From: Actinomycetota bacterium
Lineage (GTDB): Bacteria > Actinomycetota > Humimicrobiia > Humimicrobiales > Humimicrobiaceae
Direction of reading: 5' to 3'
Length of the DNA: 6,270 nt
Assembly: GCA_018894445.1 (NCBI GenBank)
Contig: JAHIPJ010000133.1
Location: forward strand, 1-6,270
Both the position numbers and the translations under genes were made by a program. Under the pieces are notes generated by a model. That model worked only from the letters and a program-made list of their open reading frames with translations. It was not told the DNA's origin and ran no database searches. This document shows positions 1 to 6,270 of this stretch, piece after piece. How positions within the stretch are numbered: position 1 is the stretch's first letter; every line of letters begins with the position of its first letter.

Positions 1-732
1 AGAACAAGAGATGAAAGGCTCAAGAATCTGACTGATGAAACAGTGGATACTTTTTATTCCTGCACCCTTTGTCAGTCATTTGCCCCCAATCATGTCTGCG
101 CTATCTCACCGGAAAGGCCGGGTCTGTGCGGTGCATACAACTGGCTGGACTGCAAGGCTTCCTATGAGATTAATCCAACCGGACCGAATCAGCCCATCAA
201 GATAGGCGAAACCATAGATGCAAGACTGGGAATATGGAAGGGAGTAAATGATTTTGTCTATAAGGTTTCAAACCAATCCCTGGAATCTTTTTCGGCATAT
301 TCAATGGTAGTGGACCCGATGACTTCATGCGGCTGTTTTGAAGTGATTGTAACTATTCTTCCTTCTACCAATGGAGTAATGGCAGTAAACAGGGAGCACC
401 CAGGTATGACCCCAAGCGGCATGAAGTTCTCCACTATGGCTGGAATGGTTGGAGGGGGAATCCAGACGCCTGGTTTCATAGGTATAAGCAAATATTTTAT
501 CGGTTCAAAGAAGTTTATAAGAGCCGATGGTGGATTGGAAAGGCTGGTATGGATGCCCAAAGCACTAAAAGAGGAGATAAGGGATATTCTTGAAGAGCGG
601 GCTAAGGAGATGGGAATGGAAGATTTTCTGGATAAAGTTGCTACTGAGGAAGAGGCAGAGACTGAAGAAGAAGTACTGGAGTGGATACAAAAGGTAAATC
701 ATCCTGTTCTTAAAATGGAACCTATGATGTAA
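1..732 (+). CDS. acsB: Acetyl-CoA synthase subunit AcsB (CdhC-type), C-terminal 243 codons; 5' end outside the window
   Basis: This subunit condenses a methyl group from the corrinoid protein with CO and CoA to make acetyl-CoA, in the cytoplasmic CO dehydrogenase/acetyl-CoA synthase complex. The frame is open from base 1, and the first visible residue aligns with about residue 486 of the roughly 729-residue Moorella enzyme, so two thirds of the gene lies upstream; the GTG at 43 is an internal Val codon. All A-cluster ligands are present with exact family spacing. Cys codons at 61, 70, 97 and 127 match Cys506, 509, 518 and 528 of Moorella, and the Cys-Gly-Cys at 328-336 matches 595-597, which binds the two nickels. 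The Phe at 79 (QSFAPNH) matches the gating Phe512. An acidic stretch (about 640-680) precedes the conserved C-terminal tail ending in PMM. acsC follows 43 bp downstream, presumably in the same operon. The residue alignment is from memory of the family; the identification is near certain. Confidence 0.97.
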   Translation, partial: RTRDERLKNLTDETVDTFYSCTLCQSFAPNHVCAISPERPGLCGAYNWLDCKASYEINPTGPNQPIKIGETIDARLGIWKGVNDFVYKVSNQSLESFSAYSMVVDPMTSCGCFEVIVTILPSTNGVMAVNREHPGMTPSGMKFSTMAGMVGGGIQTPGFIGISKYFIGSKKFIRADGGLERLVWMPKALKEEIRDILEERAKEMGMEDFLDKVATEEEAETEEEVLEWIQKVNHPVLKMEPMM

Positions 733-775
733 AAAATATAGAAGTGTATATAAAGTGAGGCAAGGAGAATAAAGT

Positions 776-2125
776 ATGGCATTGAGCGGTCTGGAAATAT
801 TTAAAATGTTGCCAAAAACAAACTGTAAGGACTGCAAATTTCCTACCTGTCTGGCATTTGCAATGCAGCTGGCAGCAGGTAAAGTAGAACTGGAAAAATG
901 TCCCCACATTTCAGAAGAAGTAAAAGAAGCGCTTTCGGAAGCTTCTCAACCTCCAATCCTGAAAGTAGAAATTGGCGCCGGAAATGACTCTTTTATAGTT
1001 GGCGAAGAGACGGTAATGTTCAGGCATGACAGGACATTTGTAAATCAAAATGCATTTGCGGTAACTGTAGAAGATGATATGGATAGCGGAAGTATTGAAG
1101 AGACAGTTAAAGATGTAAACGCAATTGCATATGAGCGAGTGGGTCAAATTTTAAAAGTGGATGCTATCTGTATTAAAAATAAATCTAAAAATATAGACAA
1201 ATTTCTAAAAGTTGCCGGTTATGTTGCAACACTTACAAAAATACCGTTAATATTAGTTTCATCAGATACTGAAACATTGAAGATTGCAGCTGGGAAGTTA
1301 AAGGAAAATAAGCCGCTCATTCATGCAGCTACTGCTGATAATATAGACTTTTTTATCGCGCTTGGAAGAGAGACGGGATGTCCAATAGCAGTCAGAGGCA
1401 AGTCATTTGAAGATATAGCGGTAGTTACCGGGAAAATGCGTGAAGCTGGAATCAAAAATTTGGTAATAGATATTGGATCAAGGGATTTTAAGGGTGATTT
1501 TTATAATCAAATTATATTAAGGATGGCTGCAATAAAGCAGAAGAACAGGCTTTTTGGTTATCCCACTATAGTATTTCCCGGTGAAATGACTGATGATCCT
1601 TTAAAAGAAACTTTAATCGCTTCTGTCTTTGTGGCTAAGTATGGTTCGATTATTGTACTTTCAAGCGCAAGCTATCAAAATATTTTTCCACTGATGGTAT
1701 ACAGGCAAAATATTTACACTGACCCCAGAAGACCAATGCAGGTAGAACAGAAAATTTATGAAATTGGCAGTCCTGATGAAAATTCACCGGTTTTAATTAC
1801 AACTAATTTTTCTCTTACCTACTTTATAATCTCAGGTGAGGTAGAAAGTAGCAAAGTTCCATCCTGGCTCCTGGTTATGGATGTTGAAGGTCAGTCTGTT
1901 CTTACTGCCTGGGCAGCAGGGAAATTCGTTCCAGAATTGATTGCTCAATTTGTAAAGAAGAGTGGTATTGCAGAAAAAGTAAAGAAAAAGGAAATTGTAA
2001 TACCTGGTTATGTGGCGCAGCTTCAGGGCGAATTAGAAGACGAACTGGGAGATGGGTGGAAAGTTGTTGTTGGTCCGAGAGAAGCTGGTGAGGTTCCTAA
2101 ATTTCTAAAAGAATACAGTGTTTAG
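776..2125 (+). CDS. acsC: Corrinoid iron-sulfur protein large (gamma) subunit AcsC/CdhE
   Basis: AcsC carries cobalamin and a low-potential [4Fe-4S] cluster and shuttles the methyl group from methyl-THF (through methyltransferase AcsE) to the AcsB A-cluster. The 449-residue length is close to the family norm of about 445. Residues 1-57 form the small cluster domain with Cys17, Cys20, Cys25 and Cys42, in the same spacing as the Moorella protein. Residues about 60-320 are the TIM-barrel domain. Residues about 330-449 are the C-terminal cobalamin-binding domain, including WLLVMDVEGQSVLTAW at 364-379. The ATG at 776 is supported by AAGGAG at 762-767, eight bases upstream, and by the conserved start of the cluster domain. 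The gene sits 43 bp after acsB with no terminator between, so they are probably co-transcribed. Its obligate partner AcsD does not follow; the next gene is fhs after a 200-bp gap. No defects are seen. Confidence 0.97.
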   Translation: MALSGLEIFKMLPKTNCKDCKFPTCLAFAMQLAAGKVELEKCPHISEEVKEALSEASQPPILKVEIGAGNDSFIVGEETVMFRHDRTFVNQNAFAVTVEDDMDSGSIEETVKDVNAIAYERVGQILKVDAICIKNKSKNIDKFLKVAGYVATLTKIPLILVSSDTETLKIAAGKLKENKPLIHAATADNIDFFIALGRETGCPIAVRGKSFEDIAVVTGKMREAGIKNLVIDIGSRDFKGDFYNQIILRMAAIKQKNRLFGYPTIVFPGEMTDDPLKETLIASVFVAKYGSIIVLSSASYQNIFPLMVYRQNIYTDPRRPMQVEQKIYEIGSPDENSPVLITTNFSLTYFIISGEVESSKVPSWLLVMDVEGQSVLTAWAAGKFVPELIAQFVKKSGIAEKVKKKEIVIPGYVAQLQGELEDELGDGWKVVVGPREAGEVPKFLKEYSV

Positions 2126-2181
2126 CCAGGAATTATTTTTTTGTTTTATAGATAAATTTCATTTTAAAATCAGTCATATAT

Positions 2182-2201
2182 GTATGAATATTAATTCATG
2201 C
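2182..2201. repeat. Short AT-rich inverted repeat in the acsC-fhs gap
   Basis: ATGAAT and ATTCAT arms (2184-2189 and 2194-2199) flank a four-base centre, and the stem can be extended by one G.T and one G-C pair. It lies about 55 bp after the acsC stop and about 40 bp before the proposed fhs promoter. No T-run follows directly and the stem is AT-rich, so it is a poor intrinsic terminator. It could be a protein-binding site or chance in AT-rich DNA. Confidence 0.25.
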
Positions 2202-2241
2202 TGTTAATAAATGGCTCCAGTCAATATTTTTTTAATTTAAT

Positions 2242-2270
2242 TTGTAACAAGATAGTAATTTTTATATAAT
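2242..2270 (+). promoter_or_regulatory. Candidate sigma-A promoter for fhs
   Basis: A perfect -10 box TATAAT lies at 2265-2270, with TTGTAA (four of six matches to TTGACA) at 2242-2247 and the ideal 17-base spacer. Transcription would begin near 2277, giving a leader of about 49 bases before the fhs ATG. The site lies in the 200-bp gap after acsC, so fhs (and possibly folD) may be transcribed separately from the acs genes or have a second promoter. The surrounding DNA is very AT-rich, which raises the chance of a spurious -10 match. Confidence 0.5.
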
Positions 2271-2314
2271 TCAGTGGCGTATTTTTTTTTATTAAATATT
2301 TAACTTGAAAAAAT

Positions 2315-2322
2315 GAGAGGTG
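2315..2322 (+). promoter_or_regulatory. Ribosome binding site that fixes the fhs start
   Basis: GAGAGGTG at 2315-2322 pairs well with the 16S rRNA 3' end and sits three bases before the ATG at 2326, with five bases between GAGG and the ATG. An in-frame GTG at 2320 overlaps this site and so cannot be the start. The ATG at 2326 is therefore preferred, giving a protein two residues shorter than the longest reading frame. Confidence 0.8.
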
Positions 2323-2325
2323 CTT

Positions 2326-4023
2326 ATGAAAAGTGATATTGAAATCGCTCAAGCCGCAGAGATGAAGTACATAAGGGAGATTGCTGAGTCAGTCGGTCTT
2401 GATGAAGAATATCTGGAATTGTATGGAAATTATAAAGCAAAGGTAAAACTGGAGGTTCTGGAGAATTTTAAGGACAGGCCAAACGGAAAGTATATTGATG
2501 TCACAGCCATTACTCCCACTCCACTCGGTGAGGGTAAAACAGTAACTACAATTGGACTGAGCATGGCATTAAACAAACTTGGTAAAAAAGCTATTACTTG
2601 TATAAGGCAGCCTTCTCTAGGTCCAGTATTTGGTATAAAGGGTGGGGCAGCAGGTGGCGGCTATTCCCAGGTTCTTCCAATGGAAGATTTTAATCTGCAC
2701 TTAACTGGGGACACCCACGCTGTGGGTATAGCTAATAATCTTCTAGCTGCTTTTTTAGACACACATATTATGAAAGGGAATGAACTTAATATTGATCCCT
2801 TCAGTATAACTCTGAATAGAGTGGTTGATGTTAGTGATAGAGCGCTGAGAAATATTATAATAGGTCTTGGAGGTCCTCTAAATGGGGTTCCCAGAGAAAC
2901 AGGTTATGATATTACAGTAGCTTCAGAAGTAATGGCAATTCTTGCCCTTACTACAAGTCTTAAAGATTTACGGGAGAGAATGGCCAGAATAGTAGTCGGT
3001 TCTACTTATGACGGAAAGCCGGTTACTTCTGAGGATTTAAAATGTGCAGGTGCAATGACTGTACTTCTAAAAGATGCCATAAAGCCCAACTTGCTTCAAA
3101 CTATCGAACACACGCCATGTTTTGTACACGCCGGTCCTTTTGCCAATATTGCCCATGGGAATAGTTCTATTTTAGCAGATCAGATAGCCATAAAGCTTGG
3201 TGATTACATTGTAACTGAGAGCGGCTTTGGCGCTGACTGCGGAGCGGAAAAATTTATGGATATCAAATGCAGATATTCAGGATTAAAACCGGATGCAGTA
3301 GTCATTGTAGCAACTGTAAGGGCACTGAAAATGCATGGAGGAGTATTTAAATTTATCCCGGGACAGGGTGTAGATGAGGAGCTTATGAATAAACCTGATG
3401 TAGATGGTGTTGCAAAGGGATGTGAAAATTTGGAAAAAATGATAGAAAACATGAAACTTTTCGGTCTTCCTGTAGTGGTTGCAATTAATCATTTTGAAGC
3501 AGACACGCAGGAAGAGATTGATGCAATAAGGGAAAAATCTATTGCCGCAGGCGCAGAAGATGCAGTAATCTGCAAGGTGTGGCTCAAAGGTGGAGACGGC
3601 GGAACTGAATTAGCTGAAGCGGTAGTTAAGGCGGCAGAGAAGCCGTCAGATTTCAAATTTCTTTATCCCCTGGATTGGCCCATAAAGAAAAAAATTGAAA
3701 CAATTGCTACCAAAATTTATGGTGCCGATGGCGTAAATTATTTGCCTGAAGCAGAAAAGAAAATAGATTTATATACCAGACAGGGATTTGATAAATTGCC
3801 CATATGTATGGCTAAAACCCATCTTTCCCTTAGTCATGATCCTGATTTGAAAGGAAGGCCTACCGGATTTACAGTTCCTATTAGAGATGTCAGGGTTTCG
3901 GCCGGTGCAGGTTTCCTGTATCCATTGCTTGGCATGATGAGGACTATGCCAGGACTTCCAAAAGTTCCGGCTGGCACTAATGTAGATATTGACGATGATG
4001 GGAATATTGTTGGATTGTTCTAA
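2326..4023 (+). CDS. fhs: Formate-tetrahydrofolate ligase (10-formyl-THF synthetase)
   Basis: The enzyme makes 10-formyl-THF from formate, THF and ATP, the first THF-bound step of the methyl branch of the Wood-Ljungdahl pathway; in acetate oxidisers it runs in reverse. The protein has 565 residues against about 559 in Moorella and starts with the typical SDIEIAQAA segment. The ATP-binding loop TPTPLGEGKT is at residues 63-72, followed by PSLGPVFGIKGGAAGGG (96-112), KPNLLQT (253-259), GPFANIAHGNSS (270-281) and VWLKGGDGG (418-426); it ends in the usual DGNIVGLF. The Moorella REPSLGP motif reads RQPSLGP here (Arg94, Gln95). A short extra segment at about 341-354 and LPICMAKTHLSLSHDP at 491-506 resemble the synthetase domain of eukaryotic C1-THF synthase and some proteobacterial enzymes more than the Moorella type. 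It has a candidate promoter of its own and is followed by folD after 82 bp. Function is near certain; the subfamily placement is from memory. Confidence 0.97.
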   Translation: MKSDIEIAQAAEMKYIREIAESVGLDEEYLELYGNYKAKVKLEVLENFKDRPNGKYIDVTAITPTPLGEGKTVTTIGLSMALNKLGKKAITCIRQPSLGPVFGIKGGAAGGGYSQVLPMEDFNLHLTGDTHAVGIANNLLAAFLDTHIMKGNELNIDPFSITLNRVVDVSDRALRNIIIGLGGPLNGVPRETGYDITVASEVMAILALTTSLKDLRERMARIVVGSTYDGKPVTSEDLKCAGAMTVLLKDAIKPNLLQTIEHTPCFVHAGPFANIAHGNSSILADQIAIKLGDYIVTESGFGADCGAEKFMDIKCRYSGLKPDAVVIVATVRALKMHGGVFKFIPGQGVDEELMNKPDVDGVAKGCENLEKMIENMKLFGLPVVVAINHFEADTQEEIDAIREKSIAAGAEDAVICKVWLKGGDGGTELAEAVVKAAEKPSDFKFLYPLDWPIKKKIETIATKIYGADGVNYLPEAEKKIDLYTRQGFDKLPICMAKTHLSLSHDPDLKGRPTGFTVPIRDVRVSAGAGFLYPLLGMMRTMPGLPKVPAGTNVDIDDDGNIVGLF

Positions 4024-4092
4024 ATAGAAAATTTTATTTTATAAATGAAATGTATATATAATTTTATATAAATTATTATAAATTCTAAGGAT

Positions 4093-4101
4093 AGGGGTGA
4101 T
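4093..4101 (+). promoter_or_regulatory. Strong Shine-Dalgarno site preceding the ATA start of folD
   Basis: AGGGGTGAT contains six contiguous bases (GGTGAT) complementary to the usual 16S rRNA 3' end, extendable through a G.U pair. AGGGG ends eight bases before the ATA at 4106, which is optimal spacing for that codon. No ATG, GTG or TTG in the folD frame lies near it, and an in-frame TAA at 4103-4105 blocks any earlier start. This site is the main reason for placing the folD start at 4106. Confidence 0.75.
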
Positions 4102-4105
4102 TTAA

Positions 4106-5020
4106 ATAGCTAAATTAATCAGTGGAACTAGGATTTCACAGGACATTAAAAACGAGATAACTGAAGAAGTAAAAGAGATGAAAAGATTAAAAGGCATTGT
4201 ACCGGGCCTTGCAGCAATACTTGTGGGGGATAATCCTGCTTCAAAGGTGTATGTGAGAAGCAAACAGAAAGGATGCGAAGAGGTTGGTTTTAAATCTGAA
4301 ACTATAAAAATGGATGAGAGTGTATCTACAGAAGATGTATTAAAAGAATTAGATAAACTAAATAGCAGGAAAGATATTCATGGTATTTTGGTTCAACTTC
4401 CATTGCCGGAACAGATAGATAAGGCAAAGGTTCTGGAAGCAATATATCCTGAAAAAGATGTGGATGGATTTCATCCTGTAAATATAGGCAAGTTGGTAAC
4501 CCAGCAGGAGTGTCTGGTGCCGGCAACACCCTCTGGTATTATAGAAATGTTAAAGAGGGAGGGTATAGATATAAAAGGCAAGAATGCTACTGTGGTGGGC
4601 CATAGTGAAATAGTCGGAAAACCGGTGAGCCTGCTTCTTTTAAATGAATGGGCTACGGTTACCATATGCCATATTGAAACCAGAGATCTAAAAATTCATA
4701 CCAGGGATGCGGATATTCTGATTGTAGCTACCGGTGTACCATATCTAATTAAGGGTGATATGGTTAAAGAGGGGGCTGTGGTTATAGATGTAGGAATCAA
4801 CAGGATTACAAAAGATAAGGCGAACCAGGAACTGCTGGAATGGAGAAAAGATGACTTTGAAAATAAAGGCGCTACATTAATTGGGGATGTAGACTTCTTA
4901 AGAGTAGAACCTAAGGCCAGCTATATATCACCGGTACCGGGCGGAGTAGGACCTATGACCATCGCTATGCTGCTCAGTAATACATTGAAGGCAGCAAAGA
5001 ATATTGTTGGTATGAAATAG
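4106..5020 (+). CDS. folD: Bifunctional methylene-THF dehydrogenase/methenyl-THF cyclohydrolase FolD, apparent ATA start
   Basis: FolD interconverts 10-formyl-, methenyl- and methylene-THF, linking Fhs to the reductase step. Family homology begins just after the ATA at 4106 (AKLISGTRISQDIKNE), giving 304 residues. The first in-frame ATG (4178) would delete 24 conserved residues and has no ribosome site, so ATA with the strong site at 4093-4101 is the best start; an ATG-to-ATA mutation or base error is the alternative. Catalytic residues are intact, numbering from ATA: Ser46, Tyr49 and Lys53 in SKVYVRSK, Gln97 in VQLPLP, Asp120 in DVDGFHP. Both activities are therefore expected, which fits the absence of a cyclohydrolase gene (fchA) here. 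In the nucleotide domain the usual VVGRS reads VVGHS (His166) and the usual CHS reads CHI (Ile190), so both typical NADP 2'-phosphate contacts are lost and NAD use is inferred. A charged insertion lies between GINR and GDVDF. The gene follows fhs by 82 bp, with no terminator seen between. Confidence 0.93.
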   Translation: MAKLISGTRISQDIKNEITEEVKEMKRLKGIVPGLAAILVGDNPASKVYVRSKQKGCEEVGFKSETIKMDESVSTEDVLKELDKLNSRKDIHGILVQLPLPEQIDKAKVLEAIYPEKDVDGFHPVNIGKLVTQQECLVPATPSGIIEMLKREGIDIKGKNATVVGHSEIVGKPVSLLLLNEWATVTICHIETRDLKIHTRDADILIVATGVPYLIKGDMVKEGAVVIDVGINRITKDKANQELLEWRKDDFENKGATLIGDVDFLRVEPKASYISPVPGGVGPMTIAMLLSNTLKAAKNIVGMK

Positions 5021-5032
5021 CAATTAGTTCGA

Positions 5033-6043
5033 TTAAGAGTCATTCATATATTTTTTCAGTATTTTTTCTCCCCTCAGCCTAAAGAATGTGTCCAGGACTT
5101 TCTGATATCTCTCGCATATTGGTTTGCTGTTGTCTTTATATATAATGATAGAAGAATAAGCACAGCCGCCTCCGCATAGAGGGGCAAACTTACAGGTCCT
5201 GCATTTTTCAATATTCAGTATGGTTCTTTCTGTCCATAACTTTTCTTTATCAGGATAGAACTCAAGTCTGGGACTGAATTTACCGATGGCATAATCGGGT
5301 TTACCTATGGATTCACCGCAGGCATATATATACCCATCGGGACGGAAAACATTAAGCTCGAGTATATTACTTTCACAGTTAAAAAATTTGGGAGAGACAT
5401 TCGGTGCACCGCTTACTATATCCAATATATGCCGAAGTGGTTTGAATATGTAAAAACCAAATAAATCTTCTAATACCGGATATTTATCATATACTTCAAT
5501 TAATCTTTCCAGCAGTTTCTCTTCGGGGATTATCACATCGTCATAATCAAGAGTGCTGTGATCTGTAACCGGTGCTAATCTGATGCTGAAATTTGGATGT
5601 TTTAGCCAACCCTTTTTGGAAACATATTCATATAAATTAAATATATGTTCTATGTTGGTATTATCAATATTTACTCTTATATTGGTATTTATATTATTTT
5701 TTAGAAGCAAATCTATACTTTTCGATATTTCATTAAAACTCCCTTTACCGGAAGGATACTTCCGGCGTCTGTCATGAATTTCCGGGGGACCATCAATAGT
5801 TATTTGAAGCATTTCTATTTTCTCTTTTACCGGCAATAACAGGTCAATAAAATCTTTAGCCATCACCCCATTGGTAACTATAGTTATAGATGCATCTTTA
5901 TCTCTTGCAAAATTAAGAATTCTCTTTATAAGTGGTTTATTCTTTAAAAGAAGCGGTTCTCCACCAAATAATTCCACGGAGTCAACTTTACCGGATTTTT
6001 CTTTTGATATCTCTTCTGCGGCATTAATTTTATAAAAGAGCAG
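5033..6043 (-). pseudogene. Radical SAM/SPASM-domain protein lacking its N-terminal CxxxCxxC region; probable broken gene
   Basis: The 314 residues from the GTG at 5975-5977 show the post-motif half of a radical SAM enzyme. FGGEPLL is at residues 4-10, then TNG, then the strand QITIDGPPEIHDRRR. A canonical SPASM domain follows, with Cys201-x13-Gly-x4-Cys220, then Cys259-x2-Cys262-x5-Cys268-x3-Cys272-x15-Cys288, ligands for two auxiliary Fe-S clusters. Family-like sequence continues upstream of the GTG (INAAEEISKEKSGKVDS) to a TAA at 6044-6046, with no ATG, GTG or TTG in that stretch. The GTG also has no ribosome site and falls inside a conserved strand. The CxxxCxxC motif that binds the SAM cluster normally lies some 40-60 residues before FGGEP. 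The minus strand at 6044-6270 has too few Cys triplets in any frame to encode it. Intact relatives include peptide-modifying maturases and anaerobic sulfatase activators; the substrate is unknown. It converges on folD with a 12-bp gap. An active truncated protein is unlikely. Confidence 0.8.
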
Positions 6044-6046
6044 TTA

Positions 6047-6270
6047 ATATTGATAATTTTAATAGATTATTGAAATTTATCTCAGGAATATATATGAATT
6101 ATTTATTTTGAATATAAAAACTATTTGAACCAGTAGTAATATTATAAATAATGTATACATTAAAATCCTGGGGAAGATGTGACTGTAAATTTTTACGGGA
6201 TCGGTTTTGAAGATCGAATTAATCCTGTTTTTCAATTTAATCTGATTAAATAAACTTAATGGTAAAAAAG
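6047..6270. other. AT-rich stretch with no supportable gene
   Basis: This DNA lies upstream of the truncated radical SAM frame, where its N-terminal region should be. Both strands are rich in stops in all frames and no ribosome site precedes a plausible start. The only small frames seen are a 19-codon plus-strand one at 6151-6210 and a 27-codon hydrophobic minus-strand one starting near 6160, neither convincing. A minus-strand stretch at 6099-6167 reads DFNVYIIYNITTGSNSF, vaguely like the N-terminus of some SPASM proteins, so it may be decayed coding sequence; this is weak. Confidence 0.4.

Noticed and set aside
43..45. GTG as the start of a 229-residue protein
   Set aside because: It lies inside the acsB frame, which is open from base 1 with family-matching residues before it (RTRDERLKNLTDE), and no ribosome site precedes it.
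258..1147. Minus-strand frames at 258-560, 565-909, 722-907 and 911-1147
   Set aside because: They are antisense shadows of acsB and acsC, with no recognisable motifs and poor coding character.
2320..2322. GTG start for fhs
   Set aside because: It overlaps the Shine-Dalgarno sequence itself; ATG at 2326 is correctly spaced.
2126..2325. THF riboswitch or other structured leader upstream of fhs
   Set aside because: THF riboswitches occur before folate genes in Clostridia, but this AT-rich gap has no GC-bearing helices or conserved core resembling one.
4024..4105. Promoter or repeat between fhs and folD (TATAAT at 4057-4062; TATAAATT repeated at 4067 and 4077)
   Set aside because: No acceptable -35 box lies 16-18 bases upstream of the TATAAT, and short AT-only repeats are expected by chance in such AT-rich DNA.
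5012..5060. Bidirectional terminator between the convergent folD and radical SAM genes
   Set aside because: The gap is only 12 bp and I could not form a stable GC-containing stem; the T-runs near 5050-5070 are inside the radical SAM coding region.
6151..6210. 19-codon plus-strand frame (with Cys-Asp-Cys) as a peptide precursor for the radical SAM enzyme
   Set aside because: There is no ribosome site, no leader-core layout, only two cysteines, and the adjacent enzyme appears broken.

Overview
The window is a piece of a Wood-Ljungdahl (reductive acetyl-CoA) pathway locus from an anaerobic bacterium, most likely a low-GC Clostridia-type Firmicute that is either an acetogen or a syntrophic acetate oxidiser. 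This rests on the acetyl-CoA synthase and corrinoid protein genes, the formyl- and methylene-tetrahydrofolate genes beside them, AT-rich intergenic DNA, frequent ATA (Ile) and AGA/AGG (Arg) codons, and strong Shine-Dalgarno sites. I do not assign a genus.

Layout. Positions 1-732 (+) hold the last 243 codons of acsB, the acetyl-CoA synthase subunit, with every A-cluster ligand visible. After 43 bp comes acsC (776-2125, +), the large subunit of the corrinoid iron-sulfur protein. A 200-bp AT-rich gap follows with a good candidate sigma-A promoter. Next is fhs (2326-4023, +), formate-tetrahydrofolate ligase. After 82 bp of AT-rich DNA comes folD (4106-5020, +), methylene-THF dehydrogenase/cyclohydrolase, which appears to start at a non-standard ATA codon. 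Convergent to folD and only 12 bp away is a radical SAM/SPASM gene on the minus strand (5033 to about 6043). It keeps its C-terminal SPASM cysteines but has lost the CxxxCxxC half, so it is probably a broken gene. The last 224 bp are AT-rich with no supportable gene.

How the genes work together. Fhs activates formate as 10-formyl-THF. FolD converts this through methenyl-THF to methylene-THF, or the reverse when acetate is oxidised. After reduction to methyl-THF, the methyl group passes to the cobalamin of the corrinoid protein (AcsC plus AcsD) and then to the AcsB A-cluster, where it joins CO and CoA to give acetyl-CoA. AcsD, the methyltransferase AcsE, CO dehydrogenase AcsA and the methylene-THF reductase are not in this window and must lie upstream or elsewhere.

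The points most worth a second look are the ATA start of folD, the loss of both NADP 2'-phosphate contacts in FolD (which predicts NAD use), an Fhs that resembles the eukaryotic C1-THF-synthase type rather than the Moorella type, and the decapitated radical SAM gene. I found no new defence, mobile or RNA system in the window.
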